A DNA stretch of 64,000 nucleotides. It comes from CAVVWJ01 sp965652025 (lineage in GTDB: Bacteria > Gemmatimonadota > Gemmatimonadetes > Gemmatimonadales > GWC2-71-9). Below are positions 33,030 to 40,157 of the stretch, piece by piece. The stretch covers positions 62,001-126,000 of the forward strand of contig CBFGTM010000001.1 in the NCBI GenBank assembly GCA_965652025.1. Direction: 5' to 3'. Both the position numbers and the translations under genes were made by a program. The notes under the pieces were generated by a model. The model was not told where the DNA came from and did no database searches. It was given only the letters and a program-made list of their open reading frames with translations. The stretch's first letter is position 1. Each line of letters starts with the position of its first letter.

Positions 33030-34997
33030 TCACGGCGTGGCGCCGGTCTCGATCACCAGGTAGCCGACGTCGTCTTCGGCGATGGCCCGGAGCCACCCGA
33101 TGAGGTCGGGAAGATCTTCCGCTGGATACACCCCCCGAGCCCCTTCCAGCCTGCGCGAGAGCTGTAGAGAATTGCCGTCTTGGCTATACCGAGCGGTGTA
33201 GCTGCCCCATTTGCCGGCCACATGAACTTCCGCAGGTAGCTTGGTGCGCCAGCCGGCCGGTAACTCCAGGGTGATCTCTGTGCCCCCGGCGGTCGGACCA
33301 ATGATCTTCGCAGCGTCGATGGGAAAGCGACGCGCGCCCCTGGCCTCCAGGGCAGCTGCGGCATCGGCCATACTGCGCATACTGACGATGGGAAGACTCA
33401 GGATCATGGTTCCGCTTCCCCCAGGCCTGGCTGCCAGACCCCGGACGATTCGCAGCCGGACCCGCGGGTCGGCATCGAGATCCCGCCCGTCGAAGATTTG
33501 CAGGCTGTCGGCCTGGGCGCCGGGATACAGTTTGGTCGCAATCGACCGAGCGAACTCCGCCCGCTGAAGTGAGTCGATCGGTCCGGCGAACAGGTTGCGG
33601 AGACTGAACTGGCGGCTGCCGAGACCGCGCTCCTCGTAGGATGCGGTCAAATACCCGTCGGGCGACACGCTGCCGACGATGCGGGTCTCGTTCAGGTTCG
33701 CGGCGGGAGCGGCTTCGGGAAGTGTCACCTGCTCTGACGTCCCGTCTGAGTACACGATCAAGCCAAATTGGCCCTGGTCCGATTCCGGGAGCTCGCCAAA
33801 CGGCACCAGGTCAGCGGTGAGGTCCACGTAGACCCGGCCCTCCGAGCGCTCGACGACGGCGATCGCATGGTTGAACTGTCCCAGGGAAGGCAGCCGGGAA
33901 TCCACCCGGTCCGCGCTGTTGAGCAGAACCGGGTGCGCCCGGAAGCCCAGAGAGCGGAGGACAGCCACGAACAGCGTCGCTTTGTCCTTGCAGTCGCCAT
34001 AGCCTGACGCCACGACTTCCGAGGGGCTACGTGGCTGATATCCCCCCATGCCCAGCGCCACTGAGACGTAGCGGATGTCCTGGGCCACCCAGCGCTGTAC
34101 CGCTCGCAGGGTGTCCTCGGGAGTCTTGGTGCCGGCCAGCAGGTGCCGCACTCGATTGCGGACTTCGGGTGCGACAACGTATCGGTCATTGGCCAGGTCG
34201 GCATACCAGGCTCCGATCGATTCCCAGGTGATCGGCGCGGCCAGGCCGATGCTCATGAACACGCCATTGGAGTCCGCCATGAAGTCTTCGGCCTCCACCC
34301 GGGGCACTTCGGCCCTGGCCCAGACGTAGGTTCGCCGCCCCTGGTGGACGGTCTCCCGCCGCCGGAAGTCCAGATTTCGTTCCAGCAGGTGGGGCCGGAG
34401 GGTGGCGGGAAGGTCTACCAGGAAACGGGAGCGGCGGGTGAAGTGTCCGGTATGTACGCTCCAGCTAGTCGCGAAGTCGCCCGGCAGGACCGGCTCCAGC
34501 TGGTCGAGGGTATAACTCCAGTCCACGATGGTCCCCGGTTCGACCCCGCGAAGCGAATAACGCCGGACTTTCAGGTCGCTGTACACCGGATCGGTCAAAC
34601 TGGCGGGCACGTCCGCGTCCTGTACCTGGCCCGGAGTTTCGCTGACGATGGTGCCGTCGGGCCGAACTACCCGAATCCAGTTGACGGTCAGGCGCTGACG
34701 GCCGGGTGAGTAGGAGAACTCATGCTCGGCGTACTCGGCCACAGCCTCGGAGGCAAGAATCTGGCTCACCTGGCGATAGGTGCTGGAGCCGGTCCCGTCG
34801 GCCTCGTAACGCAGGACACCGTCATCGAGCAACAGCACTACCGGCTCGTCCGGATAGGCGGCCGGGTCCACTGCCAATCGGTAGATGGAATCATTCCGGA
34901 CAGAAGGGTCCCCGTCCGGTGTGATATAGGGAGCCTGGCTCCAGGCCGGCAGAGCCAACGCCAGGGCAAGGCTGAGGGACAACCCGAAGCCACGCAT
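33030..34997 (-). CDS. Exported DUF3857-transglutaminase protein
   Basis: The 655-residue protein has a signal peptide (RGFGLSLSLALALALPAWSQA), a DUF3857 domain (about 60-220) and a transglutaminase-like domain near 280-400. The catalytic triad is visible: Cys in SGYGDCKDKATLF, His in QFNHAIAV and Asp in VYVDLTADL. The C-terminal third is beta-rich. Such proteins are common in Bacteroidetes- and Gemmatimonadota-like genomes; the reaction (cross-linking or proteolysis) is unproven. ATG at 34997 is chosen because it starts the signal peptide and has GAGG 7 bases upstream; 67 open codons before it look non-coding. Confidence 0.87.
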   Translation of the reverse strand: MRGFGLSLSLALALALPAWSQAPYITPDGDPSVRNDSIYRLAVDPAAYPDEPVVLLLDDGVLRYEADGTGSSTYRQVSQILASEAVAEYAEHEFSYSPGRQRLTVNWIRVVRPDGTIVSETPGQVQDADVPASLTDPVYSDLKVRRYSLRGVEPGTIVDWSYTLDQLEPVLPGDFATSWSVHTGHFTRRSRFLVDLPATLRPHLLERNLDFRRRETVHQGRRTYVWARAEVPRVEAEDFMADSNGVFMSIGLAAPITWESIGAWYADLANDRYVVAPEVRNRVRHLLAGTKTPEDTLRAVQRWVAQDIRYVSVALGMGGYQPRSPSEVVASGYGDCKDKATLFVAVLRSLGFRAHPVLLNSADRVDSRLPSLGQFNHAIAVVERSEGRVYVDLTADLVPFGELPESDQGQFGLIVYSDGTSEQVTLPEAAPAANLNETRIVGSVSPDGYLTASYEERGLGSRQFSLRNLFAGPIDSLQRAEFARSIATKLYPGAQADSLQIFDGRDLDADPRVRLRIVRGLAARPGGSGTMILSLPIVSMRSMADAAAALEARGARRFPIDAAKIIGPTAGGTEITLELPAGWRTKLPAEVHVAGKWGSYTARYSQDGNSLQLSRRLEGARGVYPAEDLPDLIGWLRAIAEDDVGYLVIETGATP

Positions 34998-35305
34998 GCA
35001 ATGCCTCGCAACACGCACTTGACGCGCCGCCGCCGGCGGAGTGCGCGGGATGGTAGGATCAACCGCAGAGTGGAGGCTCGAAAGCGCAAGAGGGGGGCCA
35101 GGGTTCAGCAGCGGTTTCTTCCCACTGGGCGGCTCCTCGAAGAGGGAACTTCGAGTCACATGTGGTGCGATCTCGCCGCATCGGAGCAACACCGGCATCT
35201 GAATTCGATGCCAACTAGGTGAGGAAGCTCATCGGGCTGGAGCGAAGGACGGGTAAAACAACGCGGCCCGGGCTTTGCCGAGTCGCCGGGCACTGATCCA
35301 GCGCC
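34998..35305. other. Gene-free spacer between divergent genes
   Basis: Between the transglutaminase start and the repeat array in front of dtd there are 308 bases. Open frames are present on both strands but none shows a recognisable protein or a good ribosome site. No clear promoter, riboswitch or tRNA was seen. Both divergent genes must have their promoters here. Confidence 0.5.
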
Positions 35306-35333
35306 GCGACTCGCGACTCTAGACTGGCGACCC
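35306..35333. repeat. Heptamer array upstream of dtd
   Basis: Four 7-base units: GCGACTC, GCGACTC, TAGACTG, GCGACCC. One complementary unit (GAGTCGC) lies at 35279-35285. The dtd start is 22 bases downstream. Confidence 0.75.
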
Positions 35334-35355
35334 GGAGCGAGTATGATCCCGACCT

Positions 35356-35799
35356 ATGCGAGTGGTGCTGCAGCGGGTCAGGAAGGCGTCCGTCACGGTT
35401 GCCGGCCGGGTCACCGGTGCGATCGACCAGGGATATTGTCTGCTGGTCGGCTTCACCCATGGCGATACCGCAGCACAGGTAGATTGGATGGCCGAAAAGG
35501 TGGCCGGCCTCCGTCTCTTCAGCGATGCGGCCGGCAAGATGAACCTGGGCCTGGGCGAGGTTGGCGGGGCGGTTCTGGTGGTCTCTCAGTTCACCCTGTA
35601 TGGCGACGCCGCCAAGGGAAGGCGCCCGTCGTTTATCGACGCCGCGAGGCCGGAGCTGGCGATCCCGTTGTACCACCGATTCCTGGACGCCCTGCGCGGG
35701 ATGGGCATGACCGTCGCTGCGGGCGAGTTCGGTGCCGAAATGCTGGTCGAGATTCACAACGACGGGCCAGTCACTCTCATCCTGGATCGGAACCCATGA
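35356..35799 (+). CDS. dtd: D-aminoacyl-tRNA deacylase
   Basis: The 147-residue protein removes D-amino acids from mischarged tRNA. Diagnostic motifs are SQFTLYGD (with the Ser-Gln-Phe-Thr catalytic motif) and NDGPVT near the C-terminus (the cross-subunit motif that is Gly-cisPro in DTD). Length is exactly that of the family. Its stop overlaps the maf start by 4 bases. A 7-base repeat lies just upstream of the start. Confidence 0.97.
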   Translation: MRVVLQRVRKASVTVAGRVTGAIDQGYCLLVGFTHGDTAAQVDWMAEKVAGLRLFSDAAGKMNLGLGEVGGAVLVVSQFTLYGDAAKGRRPSFIDAARPELAIPLYHRFLDALRGMGMTVAAGEFGAEMLVEIHNDGPVTLILDRNP

Positions 35800-36368
35800 C
35801 CGTCGCCGAGCTGACCCTGGCGTCGTCCTCACCACGTCGGCAGCAGCTGCTCGAGATGTTGGGTATTCCGGTCAAGGTAGTCCCACCCAACGTCCCCGAG
35901 GTGCGGCGCACCTACGAGACCCCGGTGGACTACGTGGAGCGACTGGCCCGGGAAAAGGCCCTGAGTGTGCCCGGCGAGTTGGTGCTGGGTGCGGACACCA
36001 CGGTCGTCGTACGCGATGCCGTGCTGGAGAAGCCTGCCGACGCGGCCGACGCGTTGCGCATGCTGCAACGGTTACAGGGCCGCACTCACCAGGTGGTCAC
36101 CTCAGTGGCGCTGGTGGCCGATGAGTCGGTGCACCAGGCAACCGACGTAACCAACGTCACCTTCCGCCGGGCGGACGACGCCTTTCTCGAAGCCTACGTG
36201 GCAACCGGCGAGCCGATGGACAAGGCCGGGGCGTACGGGATCCAGGGCTATGGCGCAGCGCTGATCGAGCGAATTGAAGGCGACTTCTTCAGCGTGATGG
36301 GTCTGCCGGTGCGATTGGTCTTGAGCCTGATGCGGGAGGCGGGAAGGGAGTATCGGTTTGGGAAGTAG
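35796..36368 (+). CDS. maf: Maf-family nucleotide pyrophosphatase
   Basis: The 190-residue protein is a Maf/YhdE pyrophosphatase, which hydrolyses non-canonical or m5-type nucleoside triphosphates. It starts LTLASSSPRRQQLLEMLGI (phosphate-binding Ser-Ser-Pro-Arg-Arg), then GADTTVVV with the catalytic Asp, and ends with KAGAYGIQGYGAALIERIEGDFFSVMGLP. The ATG at 35796 overlaps the dtd stop. Its last 80 bases run antisense to the 3' end of the convergent FHA-cyclase gene. Confidence 0.95.
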   Translation: MTVAELTLASSSPRRQQLLEMLGIPVKVVPPNVPEVRRTYETPVDYVERLAREKALSVPGELVLGADTTVVVRDAVLEKPADAADALRMLQRLQGRTHQVVTSVALVADESVHQATDVTNVTFRRADDAFLEAYVATGEPMDKAGAYGIQGYGAALIERIEGDFFSVMGLPVRLVLSLMREAGREYRFGK

Positions 36369-37980
36369 TCGTGCCTCCCTTCACCCGATAGACCTGCACC
36401 GATCTGGTCCGACCCCGCAGTGCCATCGCCGGCAAGTACTCATAGTCTGCCTGGTCCTTAACCATCCGGCAGAGCGCTTCGCTCACCAGGATCTCGCCCG
36501 GGCCCGCCTCTGAACAGAGCCGGTTGGCTACATTCACCGCGTCGCCAATGACGGTGTACTCCAGCCGGCGGTGACTTCCGATGTTCCCGGCGAACACCTC
36601 CCCATAATTGATCCCGATCCCGACCCCGATCTCGGGACGACCCGCGATGGCCCAGCGCTCGTTGAGCCGCATGACGCCGCGCTGCATGGCGACAGCGGCG
36701 CGGAGCGCGCGATCGGGATCGTCGGCGTGGGCGATAGGAGCTCCCCAGAGCGCCATGATCGCATCGCCCACGAACTTGTCCAGTGTCCCGCCGTGCTCGA
36801 AGATGATCTCCACCATCTCACTGAAGTACTCGGTCAGGAGCTGGGCGATGGCATCGGGTCCCATTGATTCCGCCATCGAGGTGAAGCCGCGAATGTCGCT
36901 GAAGAGGATGGTGATGGGACGGCGTTCACCACCTAAGGGGACCGCCGTGTCCTGCTGGGCAATCTCCGCAGCCACGTTGGGGGCGAAGTAGCGCTCGAAG
37001 TTGGATCGGACCAGAGCTTCGCGCCGCACTTGCTCGGCATAGCGGCTGTTTCGGATTCCGATTGCCACCAGGCCGCTGAACGCCACCAGGAACTGCAGGT
37101 CCTCATCGCTGAACGAGTTCGGCGCGGTTACGCTGTCTACGTAGAGCAAGCCGAGGATCCGGTCTCCCGAGGCCATGAGCGGGGAGCACATTGCGCTCCG
37201 GACGCTCTGGGTCACGATGGAATGGCCCTTGAAGCGGCTGTCGGTGCGGGTGTTGTCGGAAACTACCGCTACCCGCTCCCGGATCACCTTGTCGACAATC
37301 GAACGGGGCACCTGCTGAAAGGCGGCGTCGCCTAGCCGGCTCCGGGACATCGACGGCACCAGCTCACCGGTGCCCTCGTTGTGCAGCAAAATGGAGACTC
37401 GATCGACATCCATTACCTCGAACATCATGTCCACCACATTGCGCAGCAGCTTGTCGAGGTCGAACTCACCGGAGAGCTTCTGAGAGATATCGAGCAGCAG
37501 CGAGAGCTTCTTCGCCTGCCGCTCTTCCGCCGTTGCAGCGGCCACCCGGAGCTGCCCATGGCCGGAGGACCGGTCCCGGCTGGTGATGCCGGGAGGTCCG
37601 CCGCCGCTGACCATCAGCTGGCGAACGATCGTATCCCCCACGACCGGGCTCGGGAGTGAGGCCACCGGGGTTATGCCGGCCGGCGGGCCGGAGGTCCTCA
37701 GCTCCTTCAACTGAAACAGGACCTTCCCGAAGGTGATCGAGTCGTTGGGATTGAGCCGCCCGGAACTCACCCGGCTTCCGTTGATGCAGGTTCCGTTGGA
37801 GCTTCCCAGATCCTTGACCTGGACTCCATCCGGACCCACGGTCAGCTCGGCGTGCCGCCGGGAGATGGTGGGATCGTAGATCGCGATATCACTGCTGATC
37901 CCACGGCCTACCAGCAAGCTGCGTCCGGGTGGCAACTCGAAAGTCTGGTCGCCGGCGAAGCTGACTAGGCGGAAGGGCAT
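36289..37980 (-). CDS. FHA-GAF-adenylate/guanylate cyclase
   Basis: The 563-residue protein has three parts. An FHA domain (about 1-95: LLVGRGISSDIAI, ISRRHAEL, LGSSNGTCING) should bind a phospho-Thr peptide. A GAF domain (about 165-320) follows. A class III cyclase (about 355-530) carries both metal Asp residues (ILFSDIRGFTS and KFVGDAIMALWG) and the purine/transition-state region (EYTVIGDAVNVANRL). The Lys before VGDA suggests ATP as substrate, but this is not firm. A Pro/Ser-rich tail ends inside the maf gene on the other strand (80-base overlap). FHA domains often pair with Ser/Thr kinases, and one is encoded at 61 kb. Confidence 0.92.
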   Translation of the reverse strand: MPFRLVSFAGDQTFELPPGRSLLVGRGISSDIAIYDPTISRRHAELTVGPDGVQVKDLGSSNGTCINGSRVSSGRLNPNDSITFGKVLFQLKELRTSGPPAGITPVASLPSPVVGDTIVRQLMVSGGGPPGITSRDRSSGHGQLRVAAATAEERQAKKLSLLLDISQKLSGEFDLDKLLRNVVDMMFEVMDVDRVSILLHNEGTGELVPSMSRSRLGDAAFQQVPRSIVDKVIRERVAVVSDNTRTDSRFKGHSIVTQSVRSAMCSPLMASGDRILGLLYVDSVTAPNSFSDEDLQFLVAFSGLVAIGIRNSRYAEQVRREALVRSNFERYFAPNVAAEIAQQDTAVPLGGERRPITILFSDIRGFTSMAESMGPDAIAQLLTEYFSEMVEIIFEHGGTLDKFVGDAIMALWGAPIAHADDPDRALRAAVAMQRGVMRLNERWAIAGRPEIGVGIGINYGEVFAGNIGSHRRLEYTVIGDAVNVANRLCSEAGPGEILVSEALCRMVKDQADYEYLPAMALRGRTRSVQVYRVKGGTTTSQTDTPFPPPASGSRPIAPADPSR

Positions 37981-37991
37981 GGTCGAAAGAT

Positions 37992-38066
37992 GCGGGGCAG
38001 GGGGTCAGCGGGGCAGGGGGCAGCCGCTTCTTACTGCCCAGCAGCCCCGCTGCCCCCCTGGCCGGC
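37992..38066. repeat. Octamer-phased inverted arrays at the trpE 3' end
   Basis: Left arm, four 8-base units: GCGGGGCA, GGGGGTCA, GCGGGGCA, GGGGGCAG (37992-38023). Right arm, four units: TGCCCAGC, AGCCCCGC, TGCCCCCC, TGGCCGGC (38035-38066). The arms match as reverse complements unit by unit with about one or two mismatches each, giving a hairpin of some 30 pairs around an 11-base loop. The right arm encodes the last residues of TrpE on the other strand. Confidence 0.88.
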
Positions 38067-39545
38067 GGCGAGCGCGAGCGCGAGCAAAACCGCACGAGCC
38101 TTCGCCTCAGTCTCCCGCCATTCGGCCTCGGGGTCGGAATCCGCTACGATGCCTGCACCGGCCTGGATCCAGGCCCGGTTCCCCTTGATGACGCAGGTCC
38201 GAATGGCGATGGCCGTATCCAGGGTGCGCGCGCCCCACCCGACGTACCCGACTGCTCCGGCGTAGGGCCCTCGACGTACCGGCTCCAGCTCGTCAATGAT
38301 TTGCATGGCGCGCACCTTCGGCGCACCGGACACGGTTCCGGCGGGGAAACAGGCCGCTAAGGCTGCGACGGCATCCAGTTCGGGCCGAAGCCGCCCTCGA
38401 ACCTCGCTGACCAGATGCATCACGTGGGAGTAGCGCTCGATCCCCATGAAGGTCGTGAGCCGGACACTGCCAAATTCGGCCACCCGCCCCACATCGTTTC
38501 GGCCCAAATCGACGAGCATCAGGTGTTCGGCGCGCTCCTTGGGATCGGCCGACAGCTCCTCGGCGAGGACGACATCCTCCTCGGGAGTCGCACCGCGAGG
38601 CCGAGTGCCCGCGATGGGTCGGACGGTGACGTCGGTGTCCTCCACCCGCACCAGTATCTCCGGTGAGCTCCCGATGATGTGCATCTCGTCGCAGTGGAGA
38701 TAGTACAGGTAGGGGGCAGGATTCAGCGCGCGCAGGTAACGGTAGGCCAGGAAAGGGTCCGGTGCAGAGAGGTCCAGCCGCCGGGAAAGCACCGTCTGAA
38801 AGGTGTCTCCAGCGGCGATGTATTCCCGGATCCGGCGAACATCCCGCTGGAACTGCCCGTCGGGATAGGGACTGGAAGTTGGGGGTAGCTCCGGCACTGC
38901 CTCGATCTGGAGAGCAGTTACCGACACCGGCGTGGCCAGGCGCTCGAGCCAGCACTCGATGCGTGACCGCGCGTCTTCATAGAGCCGCCGCATCTCCTTC
39001 GCAGAGGTACCCGGCGGCACCTCCACGTTGGCGATCACGGTTGCTCGATTGAAGAGATTGTCCAATACGAGCAACGTGTCGACCACCATCAGCAATGCGT
39101 CAGGCAGGTCCCGGTCATCCGGAGGCGGCCCGGGCAGCGATTCAATGCTCCGGACGATGTCATAACCCAGGAAGCCCACCGCGCCGCCGGTGAAACGAGG
39201 CAGTCCGGCCACCTCCACCGGCGGATGCCGGCGCATCATCCGGCCGAGGTGATCGAGCGGAGCCACGTCGGCCTCGACCACCTGCCAGCCGGTCTCCGCG
39301 GTCCACCGGGAGCACTCACGACCGCGGTAGCGGAACACTTCCTTGGGGTCCGTGGCCAGAAAGGTGTAGCGAGCCCAGCGCTCGCCACCCTCGAGTGATT
39401 CCAGAAGAAATCCGTAGCGGCCGCGATGAAGCTTGGCAAACGCGGTGACCGGAGTATCGCCATCCAGAACGACCTGCTTGGTGATCGGGACCATCCCTCC
39501 TGGTTCCGCGTGCCGGGAGAAGAGCTCGAAGCTGGAGGTGGTCAC
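38031..39545 (-). CDS. trpE: Anthranilate synthase component I
   Basis: The 504-residue enzyme makes anthranilate from chorismate, the first step of tryptophan synthesis. Visible are the Trp-feedback motif LLES (FLLESLEGGERWARYTF), GGAVGFLGYD, RPIAGTRPRG, LGRNDVGRV, ERYSHVMHLVSEVRG and FPAGTVSGAPKVRAMQII. The partner glutaminase TrpG is not in the window. GTG start, overlapping the upstream lipoprotein stop. The last 11 residues (AGQGGSGAAGQ) come from an 8-base repeat array and are not part of the fold. An aminodeoxychorismate synthase is unlikely because of the LLES motif. Confidence 0.93.
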   Translation of the reverse strand: MTTSSFELFSRHAEPGGMVPITKQVVLDGDTPVTAFAKLHRGRYGFLLESLEGGERWARYTFLATDPKEVFRYRGRECSRWTAETGWQVVEADVAPLDHLGRMMRRHPPVEVAGLPRFTGGAVGFLGYDIVRSIESLPGPPPDDRDLPDALLMVVDTLLVLDNLFNRATVIANVEVPPGTSAKEMRRLYEDARSRIECWLERLATPVSVTALQIEAVPELPPTSSPYPDGQFQRDVRRIREYIAAGDTFQTVLSRRLDLSAPDPFLAYRYLRALNPAPYLYYLHCDEMHIIGSSPEILVRVEDTDVTVRPIAGTRPRGATPEEDVVLAEELSADPKERAEHLMLVDLGRNDVGRVAEFGSVRLTTFMGIERYSHVMHLVSEVRGRLRPELDAVAALAACFPAGTVSGAPKVRAMQIIDELEPVRRGPYAGAVGYVGWGARTLDTAIAIRTCVIKGNRAWIQAGAGIVADSDPEAEWRETEAKARAVLLALALAAGQGGSGAAGQ

Positions 39546-40132
39546 TGGGGGGCTGCCACCAAATAGGTGCCGGAACCGGGGATGGCGGCGGTTACCCGGT
39601 CGATTTCCTGGTTGATCGATGGCAGGAGCTCGATCTGGGTCTCGGAGAGCGCTCGCCCGACGGCCAGGGCCCGCTCGAAGGCGAGAATGCCACGATACGC
39701 CTGGTGAGCCCGGGCTGGGGCAGAGAAGTAGCGGGCGTAATTGAACTCCAGGCTGGTTCCGCCCCGGGTCGGCAGGCTGGTCGCAAGCTCGAGTCCGTAC
39801 ACCCCGGGCCGGGGCCGGACTTCTACCCTCACCGTCTGCCCGCTGTCAGCGAACGCCGCGGCCGAAAAGCTAACCCTGGCAAACACGATGTTCTCCGGCG
39901 GGCCGTGCCTCATTACGATGACCCGGGGCGTCCCGGCGGTGAAGCTCAGGACGGTATCGGATGGCGGCGGACCGGCCGTCTCCAGGACGATCACCTTGGA
40001 CAGCGGGAGCACCCGCGCGGGAGTCGGCTGATTGGTCGGGGTTGGAGCTGTGGCTTGTTGCCGGGAACCGCAGCCCAGGACGAGCCAAAGCCAGGTTGCC
40101 GTGCCAAGCAGGTGACGGGATATTGCCCGCAT
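39542..40132 (-). CDS. Lipoprotein of unknown function
   Basis: The 196-residue protein has a lipobox (LWLVLGC) followed by SRQQATAPTPTNQPTP. The mature part has two beta-rich stretches (VIVLETAGPPPSDTVLSFTAG, RVSFSAAAFADSGQTVRVEVRPRPGVYGLEL) and an Ala-rich helical end. I do not recognise a family. The ATG at 40132 is the start that gives the signal peptide; the open frame before it overlaps the divergent gene. It overlaps trpE by 4 bases, but a tryptophan link is doubtful. Confidence 0.75.
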   Translation of the reverse strand: MRAISRHLLGTATWLWLVLGCGSRQQATAPTPTNQPTPARVLPLSKVIVLETAGPPPSDTVLSFTAGTPRVIVMRHGPPENIVFARVSFSAAAFADSGQTVRVEVRPRPGVYGLELATSLPTRGGTSLEFNYARYFSAPARAHQAYRGILAFERALAVGRALSETQIELLPSINQEIDRVTAAIPGSGTYLVAAPQ

Positions 40133-40157
40133 TACACAAGCCGAGAGTAGGTCACGG

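Noticed and set aside
34998..35198. N-terminal extension of the transglutaminase protein (67 codons)
   Set aside because: The extension precedes an obvious signal peptide that has its own ribosome site, and its residues show no conserved pattern.
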